DNA of 64,000 nt from Natronorubrum daqingense (GTDB taxonomy: Archaea > Halobacteriota > Halobacteria > Halobacteriales > Natrialbaceae), in the NCBI RefSeq assembly GCF_001971705.1, contig NZ_CP019327.1, positions 1,736,001 to 1,800,000 of the forward strand, in the 5' to 3' direction. The notes under the pieces were generated by a model. It was not told where the DNA came from. It saw only the letters and a list, made by a program, of their open reading frames with translations, and ran no database searches. Positions 44,569-53,620 of this stretch are shown here, piece by piece (position 1 is the stretch's first letter; each line of letters opens with the position of its first letter). The position numbers and the translations under genes were made by a program.

Positions 44569-45548
44569 CCCACGTGATCGAAGAATACGGAGAACCGGAC
44601 GTACTCACGGAGACGACCATCGACGTTCCCGAACCTGATCCGGACGAGGTTCGCGTCGAGGTCGTCGCCTCGAGCGTCAATCCCGTCGATTACAAGATTC
44701 GACAGGGAGCCATTCCCGATTTCGCGCCGGAACTCCCCGCGACGCTCCACTGCGACGTGTCGGGCGTCGTCGACGAAGTCGGCGCGAACGTCACGCGCTT
44801 CGACGAAGGCGACGAGGTGTACGGCATGCCCGGCGGCGCGGGCCAGCAGGGCTCGCTCGCGGATTACGTCGTCGGCCACGTCGGGACGTTCGCCCACGCG
44901 CCGGAGTCGATCCCGCTTGAGGACGCAGCGGCGTTGCCAGTCGTCGCGCTCACCGCCTGGGAGATGCTCGTCGACAAGACGACCGTCTTCCTCGGCGACG
45001 AGGTGCTCGTCTACGGCGCGACCGGCGGCGTCGGGCACATCGGCGTCCAGTTAGCCGACTGGTTTGGGGCCAACGTGACCGCGACGGCCTCGAGCGAAGA
45101 AAAACGCGCTCTCGCCGACGAGTTCGGTGCCGACGCGACGGTTGACTACACCGAGACCGACGTCGAGTCGTACGTCGAGAAACACGCTGGCGGCGACGGC
45201 TTCGACGTCGTCTTCGATCCGATCGGCGACGACCATCTCCAGACGGCCTTCGACGCCGTGGGGCCGTTCGGAACCGTGGTAACGACGGAATCGAGCTCGA
45301 CGCAGGACATCTCGGCGATGCACGAACGGTCGCTCGAGCTCGGCGTCGTGCTTGTGATCCTCCCCGTGTTACTCGGCGAGCGACAGGAGCGGATCGGAGA
45401 CGAACTCGCGGATATCGCGACGCTGGTCGACGACGGCGTCGTCGAACCGCACATTGACGAGCGATTCGCCTTCGAAGACGTCACTGACGCACATCGATTG
45501 GGCGAATCAGGTGACTTCCAGGGCAAGATTCTGCTCGTCAACGAATAA
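44550..45548 (+). CDS. quinone oxidoreductase-like NAD(P)H-dependent dehydrogenase (MDR)
   Basis: This zinc-independent medium-chain dehydrogenase/reductase of the QOR type has 332 aa, or 328 if it starts at the internal ATG at 44562. The N-terminal GroES-like domain has EEYGEPDVL, SSVNPVDYKIRQG and VSGVVDEVG. The Rossmann domain has the AATGGVGHIGVQLA-like segment VYGATGGVGHIGVQLA. Zinc ligands of alcohol dehydrogenases are missing, as expected for QOR. The 5' end overlaps the truncated CHRD frame. Reduces quinones or enones by family; the substrate is unproven. Confidence 0.87.
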   Translation: MPSEMTSHVIEEYGEPDVLTETTIDVPEPDPDEVRVEVVASSVNPVDYKIRQGAIPDFAPELPATLHCDVSGVVDEVGANVTRFDEGDEVYGMPGGAGQQGSLADYVVGHVGTFAHAPESIPLEDAAALPVVALTAWEMLVDKTTVFLGDEVLVYGATGGVGHIGVQLADWFGANVTATASSEEKRALADEFGADATVDYTETDVESYVEKHAGGDGFDVVFDPIGDDHLQTAFDAVGPFGTVVTTESSSTQDISAMHERSLELGVVLVILPVLLGERQERIGDELADIATLVDDGVVEPHIDERFAFEDVTDAHRLGESGDFQGKILLVNE

Positions 45549-45954
45549 TAGGTCAATCGAATCCGCTGAATACGACGTTACTGTTTTTGAACAGTAACAT
45601 GACTCGATAGACAACAGACGGTTCGGTAAACTCACTTCGCTCACGACTTCGCCGTTCGTGTTCGTCGTTCGAGTGAAAGGAGAGTTACGCACCGTTCGTC
45701 TCGCTAACCCCCAGATTTGCCGCCGCTCGCGTGTCGGTGCGCTCCCGCTCGCAGTTTTGAGGACGCTCCCACCGGTCGCGTCCTCGTCTACGGAGACAAA
45801 CGCTGGCGATCTCTCGGGAACAACGCGGGATCAAAGATCCCACGAGCACCCACTCAACGGTCAGCGACCAGTCCTACGGACTGAGTCGCTGCCGGTCTCG
45901 CAAGACGTTGCTCGATAACGCTCGCAACGACTTGCCAGCTCTCAACGTCTTCGT
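45549..45954. other. hairpin-rich spacer between the QOR and aspS genes
   Basis: No gene is supported in this 406-bp stretch. It starts with a 9-bp palindrome (45577-45598). It then has low-complexity haloarchaeal spacer, a hairpin at 45863-45890 (AGCGAC-CAGTCC-TAC-GGACTG-A-GTCGCT) and a hairpin spanning the aspS stop. The repeated CTACGGA loops suggest one repeat family. Confidence 0.6.
45577..45598 (+). terminator. 9-bp palindrome after the QOR gene
   Basis: GTTACTGTT and AACAGTAAC flank a TTTG loop, 28 nt after the QOR stop. Its place suggests a terminator, although no T tract follows; a regulator site is an alternative. Confidence 0.4.
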
Positions 45955-45972
45955 CTACGGACTCAGACGTTG
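45943..45972 (-). terminator. hairpin spanning the aspS stop codon
   Basis: CAACGTCT (45943-45950) pairs with AGACGTTG (45965-45972) around a GTC-TAC-GGAC core, so the structure covers the last codons and the TAG stop of aspS (45955-45957). A second hairpin follows at 45863-45890. Together they may end the transcript or protect its 3' end. Confidence 0.4.
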
Positions 45973-47259
45973 ACGATCCCGCGGGAAGAGCACTGCTTCT
46001 CGGATGTTGTCCAATCCGAGGATCGTCATCACGAGTCGCTCGCCGCCGAGTCCGAAGCCGGCGTGTGGCGGCATGCCGTACTTGAACATTTTCGTGTAGT
46101 ACTCGAACTGTTCTGGATCGAGTCCTTGCTGCTCGAAGCCTTCGATGAGCTTCTCGTGTCGGTGCTCACGCTGGCCGCCCGAGACGAGTTCCATCCGCGG
46201 GTGCATCAGGTCGAAGCCGGTCGAGAGTTGCTCGTCGTCGTCGTGATCTTTGATGTAGAACGGCTTGATCTCGCTCGGCCAGTCGGTGATGAAGTAGTGG
46301 CCACCGACGTCGTCGCCGAGTGCCTTCTCGCCTTCCGTTGGCAGGTCGTCGCCCCAGACGAGTTGCTCGTCGAGTTCGCCCGTCGCGTTGATGCGCTCGA
46401 TGGCTTCCTCGTAGCTAAGACGTGGGAACGCCTCGTCCGGAACCTCGAACTCCGCGGCGAGACCGAGTGCCTCGAGTTCGTCCTGGCAGTTCTCGACGAT
46501 GGCCTCGTAGGCTGCCGTGACGACGCCCTCGACGACGTCCATCGCGTCGTTCTGGTCGCAAAAGGCGCCCTCGAAGTCAATCGAGGTCGCTTCGTTCAGG
46601 TGTCGCGGCGTGTTGTGCTCTTCGGCGCGGAAGATCGGACCGATCTCGAAGACGCGCTCGACGTTCGACCCGGCGATGAGCTGTTTGAACAGCTGTGGCG
46701 ACTGGTTCATGAACGCTTCCTCGCCGAAGTACGTGATCGGGAAGAGTTCGGTACCGCCCTCGGTTCCCGTCGCAACGATCTTCGGCGTGTTGATCTCCGT
46801 ACAGTCGAACGCGCGGAACTGCTCGCGGACCGCGCGAAGGATTTCGGCGCGAATCTCGAACACTGCCTGAACCTCGTCTTTCCGGAGGTCGAGCGTCCGG
46901 TTGTCGAGTCGCGTCGAGAGTTCCGCGTCGACCTTTCCGGACGGATCGAGTGGGAGTTCGGGTTCGGCAGGAGCGACGACCTCGAGTTCCTCGGGCGTGA
47001 CCTCGACGCCCGTCGGTGCGCGTGGCTCTTCTTCGACCGCACCGGAGACCTTCACGACGCTCTCTCGAGAGACGCTGAGGCCAGTTTCGACCAACTCTTC
47101 GTCCATCTCGTCCTTTTCGAACTTGATCTGAATCTTGCCCGAGCTGTCCCGGAGAATCAGGAAGGCGATTCCGCCCAGGTCACGAATCTCGTGTACCCAG
47201 CCAGCGACCGTCGCGTCGTCGCCCGGCTCGGCGTCCGCAGTGTGAATTCTATCCTGCAT
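45955..47259 (-). CDS. aspS: aspartyl-tRNA synthetase (archaeal, possibly non-discriminating)
   Basis: This class II synthetase charges tRNA(Asp) and, in many haloarchaea, also tRNA(Asn). The start at 47259 (434 aa) matches the family start ([21 protein letters not shown]). The N-terminal OB-fold covers ~1-100. The class II core follows with [34 protein letters not shown], the motif 2 [21 protein letters not shown] and motif 3 [21 protein letters not shown] box (minus CGCTTAAGTCC, 47281-47291) lies 27 nt upstream. Confidence 0.94.
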   Translation of the reverse strand: MQDRIHTADAEPGDDATVAGWVHEIRDLGGIAFLILRDSSGKIQIKFEKDEMDEELVETGLSVSRESVVKVSGAVEEEPRAPTGVEVTPEELEVVAPAEPELPLDPSGKVDAELSTRLDNRTLDLRKDEVQAVFEIRAEILRAVREQFRAFDCTEINTPKIVATGTEGGTELFPITYFGEEAFMNQSPQLFKQLIAGSNVERVFEIGPIFRAEEHNTPRHLNEATSIDFEGAFCDQNDAMDVVEGVVTAAYEAIVENCQDELEALGLAAEFEVPDEAFPRLSYEEAIERINATGELDEQLVWGDDLPTEGEKALGDDVGGHYFITDWPSEIKPFYIKDHDDDEQLSTGFDLMHPRMELVSGGQREHRHEKLIEGFEQQGLDPEQFEYYTKMFKYGMPPHAGFGLGGERLVMTILGLDNIREAVLFPRDRQRLSP

Positions 47260-47415
47260 ACCACCCGATTCACGTAGGCGGGACTTAAGCGCAATCGTTC
47301 GCGGTCGAAATACAGCCCACGACGTGAGAGTCGTGAACCGTCGACGCCTGCCGAGCACACGGTGTGAGAAGTCCCTACCACGACGAGTTTTGATCCTTCG
47401 GCCCAATCATTCGAT

Positions 47416-48258
47416 ATGAACGACCTCGAGGAACTCGCCGAGCAAATCGACCGCGACGCGACGGCCGTCGCGTTCACGGGAGCGGGAATCTCCGCACCGT
47501 CGGGCGTTCCCACGTTTCGCGGCGACGACGGCGTTTGGGAGAAGTTCGACGAAGGACAGTTCACCTACGGGCGCTTCCAGCGCGATCCGGAGGGGTTCTG
47601 GGACGACCGCGTCGATCTCCAGCGGGAGCTATTCGGCGGCGAGTACGAACCCAACGCTGCTCACGAGGCGCTGGCATCGATGGGCCAGGACGGCCATCTC
47701 GAGGCAATTCTCACGCAGAACACGGACGGGCTTCACGAGGACGCACTCGAGTCGGTGAGGGACGACGCGAGCGCGACGGACGATGTGACTGCGACGGACG
47801 GCGTGGCGGCGACGGACGACGCGACGACCGGGACGAGCGAGCCGACGCTCCTCGAGTTGCACGGGAACTCTCGACGGGTCCGATGCGTCGACTGCGGGAA
47901 ACGAGTTGACGGCGACCCGATCGTCGAACGCGCCGCGGACGGCGAACTGCCGCCGACCTGCGACTGCGGCGGCGTCTACAAACCCGACGTCGTCCTCTTT
48001 GGCGAACAGTTGCCGGGAGCGGTCATCCAGCAAGCCCGCACGCTGGCACGAAAGAGCGACGTGTTCCTCGCGATTGGCTCGTCGCTGGTCGTCGAACCCG
48101 CGGCGTCGCTGCCCCGAATCGCCGCGTCGAACGGCGCGACGGTCGGCATCGTCAACCTCGAGTCGACGCCGGTCGATAGCAGTGCCGAGGTGGTGATCCG
48201 TGAGGACGTCACCGAAGTGTTGCCCCACCTCCAGTCGCTCGTGAACGCCGATTGCTGA
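47416..48258 (+). CDS. NAD-dependent protein deacylase Sir2 with a linker insertion
   Basis: This sirtuin removes acyl groups from lysine using NAD. It carries GAGISAPSGVPTFRG (NAD motif), QNTDGLHEDA (catalytic region), the zinc-binding pairs CVDCG and CDCGG, FGEQLPG, GSSLVVEPA and NLESTP. Between QNTDGLHEDALES and LLELHGN there is a ~27-residue Ala/Asp/Thr-rich stretch (SATDDVTATDGVAATDDATT) not present in typical short sirtuins. The catalytic His is in LELHGN. At 280 aa it is longer than usual by this insert. It is divergent from aspS. Confidence 0.91.
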   Translation: MNDLEELAEQIDRDATAVAFTGAGISAPSGVPTFRGDDGVWEKFDEGQFTYGRFQRDPEGFWDDRVDLQRELFGGEYEPNAAHEALASMGQDGHLEAILTQNTDGLHEDALESVRDDASATDDVTATDGVAATDDATTGTSEPTLLELHGNSRRVRCVDCGKRVDGDPIVERAADGELPPTCDCGGVYKPDVVLFGEQLPGAVIQQARTLARKSDVFLAIGSSLVVEPAASLPRIAASNGATVGIVNLESTPVDSSAEVVIREDVTEVLPHLQSLVNADC

Positions 48259-48282
48259 TCGCGGGGAGAATTGGACCTCGCG

Positions 48283-48987
48283 TTATGCGTCTCGCGCTGC
48301 TTCGACCGTCTCGCGAACGGCACCGACGCCCTCGTCGTGTGCGAGGTCGCCGACGACGATGACGTCCGCGTGTGCGGCCATCGTCGCCGCGGAATCGTAG
48401 TCGTGAATACCACCGCCGTAGAACAGCGTCGATTCGTCGGTCGCCTCGCTCGCGGCTTCGACGATACCCTCGTCGCCGAACGTGCCGGAGTACTCGAGGT
48501 AGACGAGTTCCTGGCCGAACATGCGTTCTGCAACCGTCGCGTAGGCGGCGACGTCGTCGGCGCTGAGGTCGCAGTCGGCTTCGGTGTACGTCGCGACGTC
48601 GGCGTCGGGGTTCATCACGATGTAGGCTTCCGTCCACGTCCGGTCCCAGTCCATATCGCCGTCCAGTCGCACCCACTCCTTGTGTGCGCCCGTGATCCAG
48701 AAGGGAGAGCCAGCGTTGAGTACGGTCGGAATGAGGTAGCCTTCGAGCGCCCGATTGTCGATGACGACGTCCGGACTCGAGGGTTCCTGATAGAGCGGCA
48801 CGTCGTGTTCGGCGCAGGCGTCGACGACGGCTTCCATGTTCTCCTCGGTGATACCCATGGTGCCGCCGACTTCGATCGCGTCGGTGCCGGTCGCACAGAG
48901 ATCCCCGTACGTGACGCCCTCGGGAAGGTCCTTGTCGGGATCGATCTTCAGAACGTGGTTCCAATCGTCCCAGGGGCAGGTAGTCAT
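48283..48987 (-). CDS. phosphoglycerol geranylgeranyltransferase (GGGP synthase)
   Basis: This enzyme makes the first ether bond of archaeal lipids, joining sn-glycerol-1-phosphate and geranylgeranyl diphosphate. The TIM-barrel protein (234 aa) has [69 protein letters not shown] and VVGDL. These bind the phosphate and prenyl parts. It starts with TCPWDDW, a Halobacteria-type N terminus. It is downstream of ilvE on the same strand, 85 bp apart. Membrane lipid synthesis is its process. Confidence 0.93.
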   Translation of the reverse strand: MTTCPWDDWNHVLKIDPDKDLPEGVTYGDLCATGTDAIEVGGTMGITEENMEAVVDACAEHDVPLYQEPSSPDVVIDNRALEGYLIPTVLNAGSPFWITGAHKEWVRLDGDMDWDRTWTEAYIVMNPDADVATYTEADCDLSADDVAAYATVAERMFGQELVYLEYSGTFGDEGIVEAASEATDESTLFYGGGIHDYDSAATMAAHADVIVVGDLAHDEGVGAVRETVEAARDA

Positions 48988-49071
48988 ACCCGTCGTTTCC
49001 CGACAACCGGCAAAAACGCTACGAAAGTGAACACTTCGAAGACAGTATTCGAGAACCGAGCGTGGGAACGT

Positions 49072-50001
49072 TCAGACGTAGTCGAACCACTCGTCGTACT
49101 CGCCGGTCTTGCGCTCGACGACGTCGAAGAACTTCTGTTGAATGTCCTCGGTCACGGGGCCACGCGAGCCGTCGCCGATGACGACGTTGTCGACCTTCCG
49201 AATCGGCGTCACCTCGGCCGCGGAGCCGGTGAAGAACAGTTCGTCGGCCGTGTTGAGTTCGCCTCGAGAGATCGAGACGGTGTCGTGGACGGTGTAGCCG
49301 AGATCCTCCGCGAGCGTGATCACCGTATCTCGGGTGATGCCGTCGAGGATCGACTCCGAGAGGCCGGGCGTGTAAATCTCGTCGTCGCGGACGAGGAAGA
49401 CGTTCTCGCCGGGGCCTTCCGCGACGTTGCCCTCCTTGTTCAGGACGATCGCTTCCGCGTAGCCGTTTCGTCGGGCTTCCTCGCCCGCGAGCATGCTGTT
49501 GACGTAGAGACCGTTCGTCTTCGCGTTCGTCGGAATCTGGCTCGAGGCGTGCTTTCGCCACGAGGAGATCATCACGTCGATTCCTTCCTCGAGTGCCTCC
49601 TCGCCGAGGTACGCTCCCCACGGCCAGACGGCAATCGCCGTCTTCGTCGGGCAATCTTCCGGACTCACGCCGAGTGAATTGTAGCCGTAGAACGCGACCG
49701 GACGGATGTAACACGACTCGAGGTCCTGTTGGCGGATGAGCGTTTTCGTCGCCTCGGTTAGCTCTTCTTTCGAGTGATCGATATCCATCTCGTAGGGCTT
49801 TGCGGACTGAAAGAGTCGCTCTAAGTGTTCCTCCCAGCGAAAGATCGCCGGGCCCTCCTCGGTGTCGTAACAGCGGGCCCCTTCGAAGACGCCGCTCCCG
49901 TAGTGAAGTCCGTGCGTGAGGACGTGCACCTGCGCGTCGTCCCAGTCGACATACTCGCCGTCCATCCAGATCGTGTCGACGTCCATCTCGTCGAATCCCA
50001 T
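49072..50001 (-). CDS. ilvE: branched-chain amino acid aminotransferase
   Basis: This PLP enzyme carries out the last step of Val, Leu and Ile synthesis. The fold IV signature is seen as THGLHYGSGVFEGARCY, the PLP Lys lies in NAKTNGLYVNSML, and EAIVLNKEGNVAEGPGENVFLVRD, LDGITRDTVI and FFTGSAAEVTPI are family motifs. The 309 aa are normal. It lies between GGGP synthase and the CopCD operon on the same strand. Confidence 0.94.
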   Translation of the reverse strand: MGFDEMDVDTIWMDGEYVDWDDAQVHVLTHGLHYGSGVFEGARCYDTEEGPAIFRWEEHLERLFQSAKPYEMDIDHSKEELTEATKTLIRQQDLESCYIRPVAFYGYNSLGVSPEDCPTKTAIAVWPWGAYLGEEALEEGIDVMISSWRKHASSQIPTNAKTNGLYVNSMLAGEEARRNGYAEAIVLNKEGNVAEGPGENVFLVRDDEIYTPGLSESILDGITRDTVITLAEDLGYTVHDTVSISRGELNTADELFFTGSAAEVTPIRKVDNVVIGDGSRGPVTEDIQQKFFDVVERKTGEYDEWFDYV

Positions 50002-50112
50002 GATCGTGAGTGTTGAAAGCCAACGTAGTAAGTGTTCGCGATTTCGCGACCGGAGGCGAAGAGTATCAGCAGGGAGATGGAAAGAGGGAGTCCCGAAGAG
50101 ATCTGACAGTCG

Positions 50113-52251
50113 TTACTCGGACCGACCTCGGAAGCGAAGCGCCTCTATCGTTACGGCGACGGAGCCGACGATACCGATCGCGACGGCACCGAATTGCAAC
50201 AGCGTTGCCAAGGCTGAATAGTCCGTTTCGTCGCCGTGGTCGTGCTCGTGATCATCGGGTGCCTCCTCGTCGTGATCGTGACCGTCGTCTTCTCCGTGAT
50301 CGTGGTCGTCGTCGCCGTGGTCGTGACCGTCGTCGTCCTGCTCACCGTCGGCGGCCTCGCCCGGTGAGACGTAGACGTCGACCCACTCGCTGACGAACTC
50401 GCCCTCTGGCTCGCCCGTGATACGGAGCTCCCAGTCGCCGTCGGACGGGAACGGCTGGACGGTCGAGTACGTGCCGTCGTCGTTCTCCTCGAGGTCGACG
50501 TCGAACGTGTCCTCACCGTCTGCGGTCAACCGGACGGTCTGGTCCGATTCGACGGGTTCCCCGCCGTCGTCTAAGAACGCGACCTCGATGACGATCGGAT
50601 CGTCCTGTAGGACGTGGAGTCGGTCGTCTCCACCGGTGTCGGTCGCCGCGGGAATCGCCGTCAACTCGAGGTCGATGTCGCCTTCGCGTTCGATCGTCGC
50701 CGTCTCGGGACCGTCGTCGTCACCGACGACGGCAGCCGTCGGAACGGAGGTGAGCAGTCCCGTGAGAAGCAAGACGAGGACGATCACGCCGACCTCGAGT
50801 CGGACCGTGCGGGTGAACGCCGAAATTGCGCCGGTAGAATCCGACGGACTACCGCCGTCTTCTCGGATCTCGGCGTCTGTACCGCTGGTGTCTGTACCGC
50901 TGGTGTCTGATCCGCCGGCGTCGGCATCGCCGAACCGGTCGAGGAATCCCAAGCGGCCACCCCCGCCGTCGGACTCGAGTCGACGGAGGTAAACGAACCG
51001 AGTGAGTCCGCCGAGTCCGAGCGCGACAATCACCAGGAGCGTCTTCGCGGTGAGCACCGTCCCGTAGAAGGTCGCCCCGAGCGCCTCGAGGTCGGGAACG
51101 TGCCACGCCGCGAGTACGAGTCCGGTCGCTCCGGCGAGCGTCACGCCGCCGAGCGCGAGCAGCGAATACCGTCGAATCGTGCTGGCGGCGAGTCCGGAAC
51201 GATCCGCGGGGGGCGCGTCGCGAAGCATGGGCGGGACGACCAGCGCGAGAACGACTAATCCGCCGAGCCACAATCCTGCGCCCGCGATGTGAGCGAAATC
51301 GACGGCCGTCCCTTGCAGGCGGTCGATCGCCGTCGCGGAGTGACTCGTCCAGCTAAGCGCACCGCCGACGCCGATTGCGCCGACGAACGTCCCCCCGAGC
51401 CAGACCGACCGCGGGACCGTTCCTGCGACGGCACTCCCGAGGACGACGGCGAGGCCGAGCGCCAGGACGGCCTGAACGAGCCACGCCTGACCGAGTGGCA
51501 TCCCGAGGAACTCGCCGAACGTCTCGAGCGACGGCGAACCGACCGAGGTCGCCTGAACGTAGCCGAGGAGGGCGACTGCCGTGAGCACACCCGCTGCCAG
51601 TACACCGAGGACGGTGGTGAGGCGGCCGTCGACGGCCCGCTTCGATACTCCGGCGCGGTCGGCGACCGGATAGACTGCCATCGCAGCCGTCACCGGGGCC
51701 CCGACGAGGCCGACGAGCGAGACGAGCAACAGCCCTCTCGCGGCGCTCTCGAGCGGCGGAACCGATTCGTCGACGCCGTCCTCGTCCTCGTAGGTCTCGA
51801 GGACCGAGTCGCGATCGAGCGGTTCGTCGCCGACGCTGAAGAAGAACGTGCCCGACGTCGTGTGTCCGTCGTCGGCGAGGACTTCCCACTCGACGGTGTA
51901 CATGCCCTCGGCGTCGTCGTCGTCGCCCTCGAACGGAACGTCGACGAGTTGCGTATCGTCGGGGTCGATCTCGGCGTCCCCGCTGACGTCCTCGTCGTCG
52001 GGTCCGACGATACTGACGTCGGCGTTCTGGACGCCGTCACCGGAGAAGGTGAGCGTCACGTCGTCGGGTGCGGTCTCGAGTTGTTCGCCGTTCTCGGGGT
52101 CGGTTTCGCTGAGGTACGCGTGTGCGGCAACTGGACTCGCGACGCTCGCCAAAAGAAGCGCGGCGACGAAAGCGACCGCGAGGACGGTGAGGCCTCTCCT
52201 GGCCCGGGATTGCGTGCGGTAGTCGTGGAGAGCGGACTCGTTCGAACGCAT
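50113..52251 (-). CDS. CopC-CopD fusion with His-rich C-terminal region
   Basis: This 712-aa exported/membrane protein is probably involved in copper uptake or homeostasis. The CopC domain follows a signal peptide (VAFVAALLLASVASPVAAHAYLSE). Cleavage after VAA would leave His as residue 1, the first ligand of the CopC histidine brace, and DGHTTSGTF holds the Asp-x-His part. The CopD part has about eight membrane segments with conserved HIAGAGLWLGGL. A soluble beta-sandwich and then a His/Asp-rich stretch (DDGHDHGDDDHDHGEDDGH) lie before the final membrane helix. It starts 3 bp after the propeller lipoprotein gene: one operon. Confidence 0.87.
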   Translation of the reverse strand: MRSNESALHDYRTQSRARRGLTVLAVAFVAALLLASVASPVAAHAYLSETDPENGEQLETAPDDVTLTFSGDGVQNADVSIVGPDDEDVSGDAEIDPDDTQLVDVPFEGDDDDAEGMYTVEWEVLADDGHTTSGTFFFSVGDEPLDRDSVLETYEDEDGVDESVPPLESAARGLLLVSLVGLVGAPVTAAMAVYPVADRAGVSKRAVDGRLTTVLGVLAAGVLTAVALLGYVQATSVGSPSLETFGEFLGMPLGQAWLVQAVLALGLAVVLGSAVAGTVPRSVWLGGTFVGAIGVGGALSWTSHSATAIDRLQGTAVDFAHIAGAGLWLGGLVVLALVVPPMLRDAPPADRSGLAASTIRRYSLLALGGVTLAGATGLVLAAWHVPDLEALGATFYGTVLTAKTLLVIVALGLGGLTRFVYLRRLESDGGGGRLGFLDRFGDADAGGSDTSGTDTSGTDAEIREDGGSPSDSTGAISAFTRTVRLEVGVIVLVLLLTGLLTSVPTAAVVGDDDGPETATIEREGDIDLELTAIPAATDTGGDDRLHVLQDDPIVIEVAFLDDGGEPVESDQTVRLTADGEDTFDVDLEENDDGTYSTVQPFPSDGDWELRITGEPEGEFVSEWVDVYVSPGEAADGEQDDDGHDHGDDDHDHGEDDGHDHDEEAPDDHEHDHGDETDYSALATLLQFGAVAIGIVGSVAVTIEALRFRGRSE

Positions 52252-52254
52252 CGG

Positions 52255-53484
52255 CTATCGAATCTGTCCAGTGTAGCCGACCCCCGAGTCGCCGACGTAC
52301 TGAATCGTATCGACGCCGTCTTCGACGTCGACCTCTGCGACCTCCTGTTCGGCCATGTCGACGACGGCGACGAAGCCGTCTGCTGGTGCAGGTGTGAAGA
52401 AGTACTCGTCGCCGGCGACGCCGGATCGGTGAAGGTTCTCAGCGTCCTCGGGTCGCTCGATTTCGCCGACCTCGAGCGTGTCGACGACCTCGAACTCCTC
52501 GACGTCGATGACGGCAGCCCCGTCGTTATCCGTGTTCGCCGTAAAGGCGTACAGCCCGTCGTCGCCGTCGTAGTAGCGCAACGCGTCGGGGCCACCTTCG
52601 ACGGAGACCGAGCCGACCTCCTCGCTGTCCTCGCTCGTCGCGTCGAGGAACCGGATGTCGTCGCCGTCGAGTACGCCCATGAGTTCCTCGTCGGGCGTGA
52701 GGTACATCCCACCCGCTAGCTCGAGTTCGTCGACGACGTCGTCGTCGTCGGTGTCGACGACGACCGTCTGGTCGCCGTATTCGAAGTAGGCCAGTCCCGT
52801 CTGCGGGCTGTAGGCCTTGTAGTGGGTCCCCTCGTCGGGGTCGTCGAACTCGATGAAGTCGCTTCGCTCGTACTCGTCCAGATCGATTACCGGCGCACCC
52901 GGATCGTTGACGTTCGTGGCGTAGCCCATCGAGCCGAAATCCTCGTGGTAGAGCAACTTGCCGTGGCCTTCGTCGTCCATCCCGGATTGGACGGTTTCGA
53001 TAACCTCGTGATCGTTCGTGTCGATGACGTAAAACGCGCCTTCCTCGTCCGAGTGAGCCCATATTTCGTCGTCGTTCGGGTGATACATGTGCGTCGCGTC
53101 GGGCCCGATGTCGACCTCCGCGACGACCTCTCGAGCCTCGGTGTCGATCACGAGCACCTGATCGAGGGACTCCTCGATGACGTAAATCTCCGAGAGATCG
53201 GTCGTGATCTTCGCGTCGCCCCAGCTATTGTCGTCGATATCGTCCGTGATTTCGTCGACCACGTCGCCTTCCTCGGGGTCGATGATGGCGACCTCGTTTG
53301 GCCCGAACGCGAACGCGAGACCCTCGCTTTCCTCGCCGCCGGACTCCCCGTTGTCGTCGTGATCGTGTCCATCGTCACCGCCTGAGCCGTCGTCCCCTCC
53401 GTCGTCATCGTCACCACTCGCACAGCCTGCAATACCAACGAGTAGACCAGTACTTGCAAGTTGAACGTATCGTCGTCGATCCAT
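52255..53484 (-). CDS. Tat lipoprotein beta-propeller with His-rich linker
   Basis: This 409-aa exported lipoprotein has a twin-arginine region (DRRRYVQLASTGLLV), a lipobox GIAGC, then an Asp/Gly/His-rich linker (GGDDGHDHDDNGESGG). The rest (~55-409) is repeated beta strands of the YVTN/WD-like propeller type, for example QVLVIDTEAREVVAEVDIG and PNDDEIWAHSDEEGAFYVID. The start ATG at 53484 is chosen so that the Tat motif leads; 53496 is also possible. It is the first gene of the CopCD operon. The His-rich linker suggests metal binding, perhaps a copper- or zinc-chaperone role; that is inference. Confidence 0.8.
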   Translation of the reverse strand: MDRRRYVQLASTGLLVGIAGCASGDDDDGGDDGSGGDDGHDHDDNGESGGEESEGLAFAFGPNEVAIIDPEEGDVVDEITDDIDDNSWGDAKITTDLSEIYVIEESLDQVLVIDTEAREVVAEVDIGPDATHMYHPNDDEIWAHSDEEGAFYVIDTNDHEVIETVQSGMDDEGHGKLLYHEDFGSMGYATNVNDPGAPVIDLDEYERSDFIEFDDPDEGTHYKAYSPQTGLAYFEYGDQTVVVDTDDDDVVDELELAGGMYLTPDEELMGVLDGDDIRFLDATSEDSEEVGSVSVEGGPDALRYYDGDDGLYAFTANTDNDGAAVIDVEEFEVVDTLEVGEIERPEDAENLHRSGVAGDEYFFTPAPADGFVAVVDMAEQEVAEVDVEDGVDTIQYVGDSGVGYTGQIR

Positions 53485-53620
53485 CTGTCGAGCCATAGGC
53501 GGCCCTTTGTAGACAGCTACATTTGTGCTTCTGGTACGGTAGCCGAAATTATGGTTCGATCGTCGAATCGGCTATCGCTACCGCCGCCGAGCAAGCGTAG
53601 ATGCGTAAAAACAGGCCGTC

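Noticed and set aside
45600..45870. Possible small gene or RNA in the spacer between QOR and aspS
   Set aside because: Sequence is low-complexity spacer with hairpins; no frame has composition or start signals of a real gene.
45970..47277. 435-codon frame on the plus strand opposite aspS
   Set aside because: It is a shadow of aspS, whose class II motifs are unmistakable.
48271..49677. 468-codon frame on the plus strand opposite the GGGP synthase and ilvE genes
   Set aside because: It runs across two well-supported minus-strand genes and the spacer between them, with no domain.
51289..52719. 476-codon frame on the plus strand opposite the copper operon
   Set aside because: It crosses the boundary of two real genes on the other strand and has no motif.
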